Shown: positions 45,621 to 54,741 of the stretch, piece after piece
Position numbering within the stretch: the stretch's first letter is position 1
How the letters are laid out: every line of letters begins with the position of its first letter
NCBI GenBank assembly: GCA_944321925.1
Contig: CALUND010000002.1
Location: 124,001-188,000 of the forward strand
Length of the DNA stretch: 64,000 nucleotides
Reading direction: 5' to 3'
Origin: an uncultured Rikenellaceae bacterium
Lineage (GTDB): Bacteria > Bacteroidota > Bacteroidia > Bacteroidales > Rikenellaceae
Notes under the pieces: generated by a model
Told to the model about the DNA's origin: nothing
The model's database searches: none
The model's input: only the letters and a program-made list of their open reading frames with translations
Made by a program: the position numbers and the translations under genes

Positions 45621-46982
45621 ATGGAGAACAAGGCTACAAAACGACTGGTCGTACTCGGCGGCGGCATCAGCGGCTACGGATCGGCTATCCTCGCCAAAAA
45701 AATGGGTTACGACGTCTTCCTGTCGGACAAGGGCTCCATCCCCGAGCGCTACAAAGAACGACTTCTCGAATGGGAAGTCCCCTTCGAGGAGGGAACCCAT
45801 AGCGAAGAACGTATCCTCACGGCCGACGAAGCGGTAAAGAGTCCCGGCATCCCCGACAAGGCCCCGATCGTCAAGGCGCTCCGCGAACGAGGTGTCCCGA
45901 TCGTGTCCGAAATCGAATTCGCCGGACGTTATACCTCCGCCCGAACGATCTGCATCACCGGATCGAACGGCAAAACCACAACCACGACACTCACCTACAA
46001 GATCCTGAAAGAGGCTGGATACAACGTGGCGCTCGGCGGTAACATCGGAGAGAGTTTCGCCTATTCCGTAGCGACCGGGTCGTTCGACTGGTATGTACTG
46101 GAGCTGAGCAGTTTCCAACTCGACGGCATGATCGACTTCCGGGCCGACGTGGGGGTACTCATGAACATCACGCCCGACCACCTCGACCGATACAACTACG
46201 TCTTCCAGAACTACATAAACAGCAAAATGCGCATCATCCGCAACCAACGGCCAAACGATGCGTTCATCTATTCGGCCGACGACGCCGTGATCGCTACGGA
46301 ACTGCCGAAATACGAGCTGTCCATGCAGCGTCTGCCCTTCTCGGCCCGTCACGAACAGAAGGAGGGTGCCTGGCTCGCCCAGGACGGAACGATCCGGGTG
46401 AAAACCGCCGACACCTTCTTCTCGATCGACACGAACCGCATGCAAATCCGAGGCATCCACAACGCCTACGACACGATGGCTGCCACATTGGCTGCCGTAG
46501 CGGCAGGCGTGCCGGCAGAGAGCATCGTCCGTAGCGTACTCGCCTTCACCGGCGTGGAACATCGCCTGGAGCCGGCCGGAGCGATCGACGGAGTAACCTA
46601 CATCAACGACTCGAAAGCCACCAACGTCGATTCGGTATGGTACGCCCTCGAAAGCATGACCCGACCGGTGGTCTGGATCGCCGGAGGAACGGACAAAGGA
46701 AACGATTACGAACCGCTCAAGGCTTTCGCCAAACAGAAGGTAAAAGCGCTCGTCTGCATGGGCCTCAACAACCAGAAACTGGTGCAGGAGTTCAAAGGCA
46801 TCATTCCGCAGATATTCAGCACCAATTCGCTCGAAGATGCGATGCAGGCCGCACGCAAAGTCGCGACCGCAGGCGATACCGTGCTGCTTTCGCCGGCCTG
46901 TGCGAGCTTCGACCTCTTCAAGAATTACGAACAGCGGGGCGAACTCTTCAAGGAATGGGTTCGTCTCCACGGTGGACACTAA
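45621..46982 (+). CDS. murD: UDP-N-acetylmuramoylalanine--D-glutamate ligase
   Basis: 453 residues. Cytoplasmic Mur ligase adding D-glutamate. N-terminal Rossmann-like UDP-binding domain (RLVVLGGGISGYGSAILA), ATP loop ITGSNGKTTTTTL, NITPDHLDRYNYVFQNY, GVEHRLEPAG, YINDSKATN and LLSPACASFDLFKNYEQRG. It is 19 bp after mraY, and ftsW starts 4 bp after its stop. Confidence 0.97.
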   Translation: MENKATKRLVVLGGGISGYGSAILAKKMGYDVFLSDKGSIPERYKERLLEWEVPFEEGTHSEERILTADEAVKSPGIPDKAPIVKALRERGVPIVSEIEFAGRYTSARTICITGSNGKTTTTTLTYKILKEAGYNVALGGNIGESFAYSVATGSFDWYVLELSSFQLDGMIDFRADVGVLMNITPDHLDRYNYVFQNYINSKMRIIRNQRPNDAFIYSADDAVIATELPKYELSMQRLPFSARHEQKEGAWLAQDGTIRVKTADTFFSIDTNRMQIRGIHNAYDTMAATLAAVAAGVPAESIVRSVLAFTGVEHRLEPAGAIDGVTYINDSKATNVDSVWYALESMTRPVVWIAGGTDKGNDYEPLKAFAKQKVKALVCMGLNNQKLVQEFKGIIPQIFSTNSLEDAMQAARKVATAGDTVLLSPACASFDLFKNYEQRGELFKEWVRLHGGH

Positions 46983-46986
46983 AACA

Positions 46987-48249
46987 ATGGGAACGAACGA
47001 AGCCAATCGATGGAGCCTGCGCCTCGGCGGTGACAAAGTCCTCTGGACCATTGTGATCACCCTGGGATTCATGTCTTTGCTGGTGGTCTACTCCTCCGCC
47101 GGAGCCTCCGTATACAGTGCTTCGGGCGACCGGAGCCACTTTTCGGTACTCATGCACCAGCTGGGAATGGTACTCATGGGCATCGGCGTGCTCTGGTGTG
47201 TTCACAAGGTCAACTACCAATTCTACGGCCGACTCACCCGAACCGCCTACGTATTGGCATTCCTGTTCACGGCCCTCACCTACGTACTCGGCGAATCGAA
47301 GGCCGAAGCGCAACGTTGGCTGGTGATTCCGATCATCAACTTCTCGTTCCAGCCTTCGGACTTCCTGAAGGTGGCCACGGTCATGGTGGTGGCCCGGCAA
47401 CTCGCCCGCAGGCAAAAAGTCATCGATCGAATCCCGATTCTGCCACCCCTCACCCCCTGGGGCTGGAAAGCCAATAAAAACAGCCTGAATATTCTGAAAA
47501 ATACCTCCATTCCCCTGTTGCTTCCGATTCTGCTGTCGTGCGGCGTGGTCATGGTGGCCAACCTCTCGACCGCTCTCGTCATCTTCGGTACCTGCCTCAT
47601 CATGCTCTTCATCGGGCGGGTACGCATGCGGGAACTGATGCGATTCGTCGTGGCGGTCGCTCTCTTCGGAACCCTCGCCCTCGGATTTCTCGCACTGATC
47701 GGACACGCCCCAAAACGACTCGACACCTGGATCCACCGCGTGGAACACTTCGTAGGAATCGGCGCCGAAGAGGAGGGAAGTGCCGACTACAACTACCAGA
47801 CCGAACAGGCCAAAATAGCGATCGCCTCGGGAGGCTTGCTGGGTCGCGGCGCCGGGGAAAGCGTCCAGCGCAACAACCTGCCTCTCGCCGAATCGGACTA
47901 CGCCTACGCGTTTATCGTCGAAGAGTACGGTGCAATCGGAGGTCTGGTGGTGCTGCTGCTCTATCTATGGATCTTTTTCCGATCGATCCTCATCTTCCGC
48001 AAATGCGGAACCGCCTTCCCCAGCCTGCTCGTATTGGGACTGGCGCTGCTCATCACCCTGCAGGCCATCACGAATATGCTCGTTTCCGTCGACCTGGTCC
48101 CCTCCACCGGACTCACCCTGCCACTTATCAGCAAGGGCGGCTCCTCGGAACTCTTCATATCCCTCGCCCTCGGCATGATTCTCGGAGTGAGCCGACAGGT
48201 CGAGGAACAGACTCTCGACACCCCGAAAAGCGAATCGCTGCTGGCATAG
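46987..48249 (+). CDS. ftsW: Septal peptidoglycan polymerase FtsW
   Basis: 420 residues from ATG 46987 (MGTNEANRWSLRLGGDKVLW); the longer frame to 46837 runs through murD and is rejected. SEDS family, about ten TM helices. Conserved YSSAGASVY, SFQPSDFLKVATVM, a periplasmic loop with EEEGSADYNYQTEQAKIAI and SGGLLGRGAGES, FIVEEYGAIGG, and the C-terminal PSTGLTLPLISKGGSS. It polymerises glycan strands with FtsI. Confidence 0.96.
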   Translation: MGTNEANRWSLRLGGDKVLWTIVITLGFMSLLVVYSSAGASVYSASGDRSHFSVLMHQLGMVLMGIGVLWCVHKVNYQFYGRLTRTAYVLAFLFTALTYVLGESKAEAQRWLVIPIINFSFQPSDFLKVATVMVVARQLARRQKVIDRIPILPPLTPWGWKANKNSLNILKNTSIPLLLPILLSCGVVMVANLSTALVIFGTCLIMLFIGRVRMRELMRFVVAVALFGTLALGFLALIGHAPKRLDTWIHRVEHFVGIGAEEEGSADYNYQTEQAKIAIASGGLLGRGAGESVQRNNLPLAESDYAYAFIVEEYGAIGGLVVLLLYLWIFFRSILIFRKCGTAFPSLLVLGLALLITLQAITNMLVSVDLVPSTGLTLPLISKGGSSELFISLALGMILGVSRQVEEQTLDTPKSESLLA

Positions 48250-48274
48250 AGAGACGCAACAAAAAACAAACGAC

Positions 48275-49378
48275 ATGGAGAAGAAAAAGATCATACTCAG
48301 CGGCGGCGGAACGGGAGGACATATCTATCCCGCCGTCTCGGTAGCGGAAGCGCTCCGACGCAAAACGAACGACAACGTAGAACTCCTTTTCGTCGGTGCC
48401 GAAGGCAAAATGGAGATGGAACGAATCCCCGCACTCGGCTACCGCATCGTGGGACTTCCCGTTGCCGGACTGCAACGAAGTCTCTCCCTGCGCAACCTGC
48501 AACTACCTTTCAAAGTCGCCAAAAGCCTTCGGCTGGCACGACGGACCATCCGCGATTTCGGAGCCGACGTGGTGGCCGGTTTCGGGGGCTATGCCAGTGC
48601 TCCGGTGTTGTGGTCCGCTCAACGGATGGGACTTCCTACGCTCATCCAGGAACAAAACTCCTATGCCGGAATCACGAACAAAATCCTCGGCCGTCACGCC
48701 CAACGCATCTGCGTCGCCTACGACGGCATGGAACGCTTCTTTCCCGCCGACCGGATCGTCCGTACGGGCAATCCGCTCCGGGGACGCTTCTCCGATCGGG
48801 CCGACCGGTCGGAAGCGCTCGCCTATTTCGGATTCGTCCCCGAAAAACCGGTCCTGATGGTCGTGGGAGGAAGTCTCGGAACACGTACGCTCAACGAGAT
48901 GATGAAACACTGGGTCGACCCGATCGTGAAAGAGGGAAAAATCCAGGTGATCTGGCAAACCGGCAAATATTACGAACGGGAGATGGATGAATTCATGGCC
49001 GGCAAATCCGCACAAGGCATCTGGCGCGGCGCCTTCATCGACCGGATGGACTACGCCTATGCCGCCGCCGACCTGGTGGTTTCACGCAGCGGCGCCTGCA
49101 CGGTCTCCGAACTGTGCCTTGTGGGAAAACCGACAATTTTCGTACCTTCGCCCAACGTGGCCGAAGACCACCAGACAAAAAATGCAAAAGCCCTGGTACA
49201 GGAGGGTGCGGCTGAGATGATCCCCGACTCCGAAGCCGTGCAACAGGTTATTCCGCACGCGCTGGAGCTGCTCTCCGATCCGGAACGGCTCGCCTCGCTC
49301 AGCCGCCACATCGCCCGGCTGGCCGAAGAAAATTCGGCCGATCGCGTAGCGGACGAGATCCTGGCATTGGTAAAATAA
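48275..49378 (+). CDS. murG: Lipid II synthase (GlcNAc transferase)
   Basis: 367 residues, GT28, GT-B fold. Transfers GlcNAc to lipid I at the inner face of the membrane. Glycine-rich LSGGGTGGHIYPAVSVA, the second-half loop VVGGSLGTRTLN, IDRMDYAYAAADLVVSRSGA, and TIFVPSPNVAEDHQTKNA for UDP-GlcNAc binding. It starts 25 bp after ftsW; murC follows 12 bp later. Confidence 0.97.
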   Translation: MEKKKIILSGGGTGGHIYPAVSVAEALRRKTNDNVELLFVGAEGKMEMERIPALGYRIVGLPVAGLQRSLSLRNLQLPFKVAKSLRLARRTIRDFGADVVAGFGGYASAPVLWSAQRMGLPTLIQEQNSYAGITNKILGRHAQRICVAYDGMERFFPADRIVRTGNPLRGRFSDRADRSEALAYFGFVPEKPVLMVVGGSLGTRTLNEMMKHWVDPIVKEGKIQVIWQTGKYYEREMDEFMAGKSAQGIWRGAFIDRMDYAYAAADLVVSRSGACTVSELCLVGKPTIFVPSPNVAEDHQTKNAKALVQEGAAEMIPDSEAVQQVIPHALELLSDPERLASLSRHIARLAEENSADRVADEILALVK

Positions 49379-49390
49379 AAACGAAAAGAC

Positions 49391-50785
49391 ATGGAATATA
49401 AAAGCGTCTATTTTTTGGGTATCGGAGGCATCGGCATGAGTGCCATCGCCCGCTATTTTCTCCATGAGGGAGTGCGTGTGGGCGGATACGACCTCACCGA
49501 GACGCAACTCACCCGCCAACTGACGACCGAAGGTGCCGACATACACTATGCGGACGATCCGGATCGGATCGACGAAGCGTTCCGCCACCCCGACCACACC
49601 CTCGTAGTCTACACGCCGGCCGTTCCGCACGATCTGAAAGAGTTGGTTTTCTTCCGGGAAAACGGTTTCACGATCGAAAAACGATCCGAAATGTTGGGAC
49701 ATCTCTCGGAAGGAAAATTCGTCATGGCCGTTGCCGGCACGCACGGGAAAACCACCACCACCACATTGACCGCCTGGCTCAATGCCTGTTGCTGCCCGGA
49801 GGGAGGCTGCGCTTTCCTGGGTGGTATCTCCAAAAATTTCGGCAGCAACCTCGTACTGGGCGAAGGCGATCGCTTTGCCGTGGAGGCCGACGAATTCGAC
49901 CGTTCGTTCCTACGGCTCCATCCCGACGTGGCGGTCGTCACCTCGGCCGACGCCGATCACCTCGACATCTACGGAACACACGAAGCCGTCAAAGAGGCCT
50001 TCTCCCAATTCATCGGACAGATCCGTCCGGGCGGAGCACTCATTCTCAAAAAAGGGGTCGACGTGGCGGTGGAAAACCCGTCGATCCACCGCTTCTCCTA
50101 CGCGTTGAGCGATCCTCAGGCAGACTTCCATGCCGAAAATATACGCCCGATGGGGAACGGACACTTTCTTTTCGATATCGTCACCCCCGAAGGTCCCCTC
50201 GCCGACTGTACACTCGGCATTCCGGGCGAGGTGAACATCGAGAATGCCGTTGCCGCCGTCGCTCTGTTCCGGACGGCAACGACACTCCGGGAAGAACCCA
50301 TGGACAACGAAAAAATCCGCGACGCGCTGGCCCGCTTCAGTGGTGTCCGCCGCCGCTTCGAACTCTACATCAATACCCCGGAGAGCGTCTATATGGACGA
50401 CTATGCCCACCATCCGCGCGAATTGAGTGCCGCACTCGCTTCGTTGCGCGGCATGTTCCCCGGGCGCAAGATCACCGCCGTCTTCCAGCCCCACCTCTAC
50501 ACCCGAACCCGCGACCTCTACAAAGAGTTCGCCGCCGCCCTCTCCATGGCCGACCGGGTAATCCTCATCCCGATCTATCCGGCCCGCGAAGAGCCCATCC
50601 CCAGCGTCACCTCGGAGATGATCGGTAACGAACTGACCGTTCCCTGGTCGCTTACGGAACGCGACACGCTCGCCGACACGCTCGCGGCCATGGATACCGA
50701 CGTGGTGGTAACGTTCGGCGCAGGAAATATCGAGAACTGCTGTCCGCAGATCGCGGCCCGACTCAGAGAGAAATACGGACTGTAA
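49391..50785 (+). CDS. murC: UDP-N-acetylmuramate--L-alanine ligase
   Basis: 464 residues. First amino-acid-adding Mur ligase. YFLGIGGIGMSAIARYF at the N-terminus, ATP loop AVAGTHGKTTTTTL, SADADHLDIYGTHEAV, FSGVRRRFEL, YMDDYAHHPRELSAAL and VFQPHLYTRTRDLYKEF. It is 3 bp upstream of ftsQ. ddl, often found here in other bacteria, is not present. Confidence 0.97.
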   Translation: MEYKSVYFLGIGGIGMSAIARYFLHEGVRVGGYDLTETQLTRQLTTEGADIHYADDPDRIDEAFRHPDHTLVVYTPAVPHDLKELVFFRENGFTIEKRSEMLGHLSEGKFVMAVAGTHGKTTTTTLTAWLNACCCPEGGCAFLGGISKNFGSNLVLGEGDRFAVEADEFDRSFLRLHPDVAVVTSADADHLDIYGTHEAVKEAFSQFIGQIRPGGALILKKGVDVAVENPSIHRFSYALSDPQADFHAENIRPMGNGHFLFDIVTPEGPLADCTLGIPGEVNIENAVAAVALFRTATTLREEPMDNEKIRDALARFSGVRRRFELYINTPESVYMDDYAHHPRELSAALASLRGMFPGRKITAVFQPHLYTRTRDLYKEFAAALSMADRVILIPIYPAREEPIPSVTSEMIGNELTVPWSLTERDTLADTLAAMDTDVVVTFGAGNIENCCPQIAARLREKYGL

Positions 50786-50788
50786 CCC

Positions 50789-51874
50789 ATGAAAAACGGC
50801 GGCAACATACTGCTTCGACTTCTGGTTTGGACGATCCTGCTGGTACTCCTCGTGTTGGCAGTCCGGCACGCCTCACGCATGCGCCGCCAGACAACCGTAC
50901 AACGAATCGAAATCTCGGTCGAGGACAGCGCCTCCTGCCGTATCGTCTCTTCGGGAATGATCCGGGAATGGCTCCATGCAAAACGGGCCGAATATCTCGG
51001 AGAACCGATCGACTCGGTCGACACCCGAAAAATCGAGCAGATTATCTCCTCGCACCTTTTCGTTGAGAATGTCCGCGCCTTCACCGACCTGCGGGGAACG
51101 CTCCGCATTCGGGTGGCCCAACGACGTCCCGTCTTGCGCGTGGAGAGTTCGAACGGCTACCGATTCTACCTGACCGACGACGGTTACATCCTCCCCCTAC
51201 AAAACCATTTCGCAACCTATGTCCCGATCGTCACCGGATTCTGTCCCTTCCCCTTCGCTCCGGGCACACAGGGTGATTACCAGGAGGTCGTGCGAAAAGC
51301 CGCCGACCATTTCCGCGAAGAACTGGCGTCAATCACCCACGAGCAGACCCGTCTTTCAACGGAGAGAGAGAAAGTTCGCCTCTCGATCCGCGAATGGAGA
51401 AGCAAACGGCCCAAACGACTCCAAAGCGAAGAGAAACGCAAACTTTTCCTGCAGCAAAAAGAACGTACCCTGGCCGAACTCGGAACAGAACTTGAAAGAC
51501 TCGATCGCAGCCTGGCGGAGAACGAAAGAAAGCGTCTCAATCTGCTCGAGGCCCAAAAAAAATCGGAAAAAAGACATCTATTTTTGACGAAACTCCTTAC
51601 CTTTGTAAAATGGACCGAGAAGGATGACTTTTGGAGCTCCCAGATCGTCCAGCTCAACGTGCTCGCCGACAACCAAACGGACCTGCACCCCGAAATCGAA
51701 ATCGTTCCCCGGGCCGGGAACCACATCGTACTGCTGGGGGAACTGGATGGCACGGAACAGGAAAAACTCGACAAACTGAGGCTGTTCTACCGCGAAGCAC
51801 TTGACTGGGAGGGCTGGGACGCACAACGTTATATCAATCTCAAATTCAAGGATCAGATAGTCTGTTCAAAATAA
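50789..51874 (+). CDS. ftsQ: FtsQ-like division protein with coiled-coil insertion
   Basis: 361 residues. TM helix at about 7-26 (ILLRLLVWTILLVLLVLAVR), a POTRA-like region (about 36-115, with VDTRKIEQIISSHLFVENVR) and a beta domain. Position between murC and ftsA and the topology support FtsQ. Between about residues 172 and 262 lies a highly charged Glu/Lys/Arg stretch (HEQTRLSTEREKVRLSIREW and following) predicted as coiled coil; without it the length would be near the 250-270 residues I expect for FtsQ. The function of the insertion is unknown. Confidence 0.82.
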   Translation: MKNGGNILLRLLVWTILLVLLVLAVRHASRMRRQTTVQRIEISVEDSASCRIVSSGMIREWLHAKRAEYLGEPIDSVDTRKIEQIISSHLFVENVRAFTDLRGTLRIRVAQRRPVLRVESSNGYRFYLTDDGYILPLQNHFATYVPIVTGFCPFPFAPGTQGDYQEVVRKAADHFREELASITHEQTRLSTEREKVRLSIREWRSKRPKRLQSEEKRKLFLQQKERTLAELGTELERLDRSLAENERKRLNLLEAQKKSEKRHLFLTKLLTFVKWTEKDDFWSSQIVQLNVLADNQTDLHPEIEIVPRAGNHIVLLGELDGTEQEKLDKLRLFYREALDWEGWDAQRYINLKFKDQIVCSK

Positions 51875-51884
51875 AGGCAGTGAC

Positions 51885-53333
51885 GTGGAAAAAAAGAACT
51901 ACATCGCAGCGATCGATCTGGGAAGCAGCAGCGTAACGATAGCAGTAGGTACGGTCGACACAGAAGGCCGACTGGAGATAGCGGATATCGTCTCACGCCC
52001 CACAGACGGCGTAACCCGTGGCGAAATCACCAATCGCCAACAAGTGGCCGCCTCGATCAAAGAGGTCATCGAAGAGATCGAACACAGGCTGAGCATCCGT
52101 ATCGCAGATGTCTATACCGGCGTCTCGGGCCGGCACATCAAATGCTCCAACCACGACTATTTCGTCTTCGTCGGCGAACGCAGCGACGGCGAAATCCGGA
52201 AAGAGGACGTATTGGCCCTCCATGACGGCATGAACAACGTGCAGGCTGAAGACGGAATCAAGATACTCGACCGTATTCCCCAAAACTATATCGTCGACGG
52301 ACGCGACGAAGTCAAAGACCCGGTAGGACGATTCGGCAAAAAGCTCGAATCGACTTTCTGTTTCATCCTCGGCTCGTCGACCCCCATCGACCGGCTTGAA
52401 AAAACGCTCCTCGGACTCGGCATCAAACCGCTCCGGACTTTCGCCAATGCACTGGCCTCGGCCGAAGCCGTAACACTTCCCGAAGAGAAAGAGATCGGGG
52501 CTGCGGTCATCGACCTCGGAGCCGGTACGACCGACCTCACGATCTACTACGACAACGTCGTACGATTCGTGCGGGGTATCCCCTTCGGAGCCGGAGATAT
52601 CAACCACGACATCCATCAACAGGGTATCCTCGACCGCCACGTAGAGAATCTCAAAACCCAGTTCGGATGCGCCGTAGCCGATGAAATCGTCACCGACAAA
52701 CTGATCGGCATGCCGGGACGTACACCCCGCGACCGTCAGGAAATCTCCCAAAAAAACCTCGCCATCATCATCGAGAACCGACTGAAAGACATCATCCGAT
52801 TCGTTCAGGAAGAGATCGCCGATTCGGGTTATGCCGGACGTCTCGCCGCAGGCATCGTCCTAACGGGCGGTTGCTCGCAGTTGCAGGGGATCGACGAACT
52901 GTTCCGACGGGAAACCGGCATGGAGGTGCGTCTTGCCACCCCCGATCTCCGTGTGACCGAAGCATCGAAAGAGATCGCCTCGAAACCCGAATATGCCACA
53001 GCCATCGGCATGCTGTTGCAAGCAATGGCCTCCGGTAAATTCAATCGCGTCGAAAAGATCTCCACCATTGCAGGGAATCGTTTCGCTCCACGGCCTCAAC
53101 CGACTCCCGTACACGAACCGGCAAGACCCGTGCATGTACCGGAGCCGGAAAACGAACCGACACCTGAAGAGAACGATCCCACGGAAACAAATGACGACGA
53201 AGAGGAGATCACCAAGGGTAAAGAGCACAAAGAGCATCGGAAAGGGAAGGGCCTCGACTGGTGGAATCGGGTGAAGAACAAACTCGACGAGACCTTCTTC
53301 CCGGAAACACTCGAAGGCGACGAAGATTTTTAA
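51885..53333 (+). CDS. ftsA: Cell-division protein FtsA
   Basis: 482 residues starting at GTG 51885, the only start that keeps YIAAIDLGSSSVTIAVG at the N-terminus. Actin-like ATPase that anchors FtsZ to the membrane. Phosphate loops AIDLGSSS and VIDLGAGTTDLTIYY; the adenosine motif is VLTGGCSQLQGID. After the actin fold comes a Pro/Glu/Asp-rich tail of about 60 residues, then a membrane-targeting amphipathic helix (GLDWWNRVKNKLDETFF) and acidic end. It is 10 bp after ftsQ and 13 bp before ftsZ. Confidence 0.96.
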   Translation: MEKKNYIAAIDLGSSSVTIAVGTVDTEGRLEIADIVSRPTDGVTRGEITNRQQVAASIKEVIEEIEHRLSIRIADVYTGVSGRHIKCSNHDYFVFVGERSDGEIRKEDVLALHDGMNNVQAEDGIKILDRIPQNYIVDGRDEVKDPVGRFGKKLESTFCFILGSSTPIDRLEKTLLGLGIKPLRTFANALASAEAVTLPEEKEIGAAVIDLGAGTTDLTIYYDNVVRFVRGIPFGAGDINHDIHQQGILDRHVENLKTQFGCAVADEIVTDKLIGMPGRTPRDRQEISQKNLAIIIENRLKDIIRFVQEEIADSGYAGRLAAGIVLTGGCSQLQGIDELFRRETGMEVRLATPDLRVTEASKEIASKPEYATAIGMLLQAMASGKFNRVEKISTIAGNRFAPRPQPTPVHEPARPVHVPEPENEPTPEENDPTETNDDEEEITKGKEHKEHRKGKGLDWWNRVKNKLDETFFPETLEGDEDF

Positions 53334-53346
53334 CCTACCGACAAAC

Positions 53347-54687
53347 ATGGCAGCAGCGTCCGATATGAAAGACGACATTATAGGAGCCCTCAACATGGAT
53401 CAGGTAACCCACTCCATCATCATGGTGGCCGGAGTGGGCGGCGCAGGAGGCAACGCCCTCAACCACATGGTCGATTTGGGGATCAACGACGTGACCTTCA
53501 TGGCCTGCAACACCGACATGCAGGCTCTCGACCACAGCAAAGCCTCCATCAAAGTGCAATTGGGCGAAGGTCTGGGAGCAGGCAACAACCCGGTCAAAGG
53601 ACGCGAAGCGGCCAAAGAGAGTCTCGACGACATTATCGCCGTCCTGCGCAGCGAAGGAACGAAAATGCTCTTCATTACGGCCGGGATGGGTGGCGGTACG
53701 GGTACGGGTGCATCTCCGATCATTGCCAAAGCAGCTCAGGAGCTCGACATTCTGACCGTAGCCATCGTCACCACACCCTACACGAACGAAGGACACATCC
53801 GCGTGGAACAGGCCCGCAAAGGAATCGAAGAGCTGCGGCAATACACCGACTCGATTCTGATCCTCAACAACGACAGCATCGAAGAGATGTACGGCGACCT
53901 TCCTCTGGTCGAAGGGTTCTGGAAAGCCGACGATGTTCTGGCGACCGCCGTCAAGGGAATCGCGGAAATCATCACGGGACACGGCACGGTAAACGTCGAC
54001 TTCGCCGATGTCAACACGGTGATGCGGGGCAGCGGACGCGCCCTGATGGGCTCAGCACGGGCAGATGGCGAGAACCGGGCCCAGAAAGTGGCTGAACAGT
54101 CGCTCACCTCCCTGCTGCTCAACAACCGCAACATCACGGGAGCAAAAAACATCCTGCTCAACATCTCCTATGGCCGACAAGCCGTGACGCAGAAGGAGGC
54201 CGGAACGATCCGCGACCTTTTGCAGATGCGTACGGGCGGCACCGCCAACATCATCTGGGGTACGGCCAAAAAAGAGAGCCTCGGCAACGAACTGGAGATT
54301 ACGGTCGTCATCACAGGTTTCGGCGACAACGAAGAACTGCCCGCCGAACAGCGTTCCATTGCAACTCCCCAGGAAGAGACTCCGCACCATGCCACCACCC
54401 CTTTCGTGCCGACAGACAAGCCGAAAGGAGTCCCGGAGAGAGAGGTTCCCGAACCTCAGGTCCGCCTGAAAACCCCGACCCAAAGCAGCGTAGTGCAGTG
54501 GAAAGGAAAGGACCGGTATGCCAACATCGATCAGTTGATCCATACGCCCGCCTGGGTGAGGAACCGCGCCAAACTGGTCAATCCTTACGATGCAGGACGT
54601 TCCGCAGGCAAAACCTCGCTCAAAGAGGAAGGAACACGTCCGGAAGAGAAACCGACTCAGCAGGCCGGATCGCTTTTCGACGAGTAG
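53347..54687 (+). CDS. ftsZ: Cell-division GTPase FtsZ
   Basis: 446 residues. Tubulin homolog forming the Z ring. GGAGGNALNHM near 31-41, tubulin signature GGGTGTG at 115-121, synergy-loop region NVDFADVNTVMRGSGRALMG. The C-terminal linker (about 335-435) carries a conserved-looking RYANIDQLIHTPAWVRNRAK segment and ends QQAGSLFDE, the likely FtsA-binding tail. Last gene of the dcw cluster. Confidence 0.98.
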   Translation: MAAASDMKDDIIGALNMDQVTHSIIMVAGVGGAGGNALNHMVDLGINDVTFMACNTDMQALDHSKASIKVQLGEGLGAGNNPVKGREAAKESLDDIIAVLRSEGTKMLFITAGMGGGTGTGASPIIAKAAQELDILTVAIVTTPYTNEGHIRVEQARKGIEELRQYTDSILILNNDSIEEMYGDLPLVEGFWKADDVLATAVKGIAEIITGHGTVNVDFADVNTVMRGSGRALMGSARADGENRAQKVAEQSLTSLLLNNRNITGAKNILLNISYGRQAVTQKEAGTIRDLLQMRTGGTANIIWGTAKKESLGNELEITVVITGFGDNEELPAEQRSIATPQEETPHHATTPFVPTDKPKGVPEREVPEPQVRLKTPTQSSVVQWKGKDRYANIDQLIHTPAWVRNRAKLVNPYDAGRSAGKTSLKEEGTRPEEKPTQQAGSLFDE

Positions 54688-54741
54688 AAGCGACACCGGA
54701 ACCGCCTTTTTACCGATAACGAAGTGTATCTGTCTCCCCAT

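Noticed and set aside
51598..51605. TACCTTTG inside ftsQ as an internal promoter for ftsA
   Set aside because: The nearest TTTG is only 11 bp upstream, not 19-21, and it lies in the A/T-rich coiled-coil coding part.
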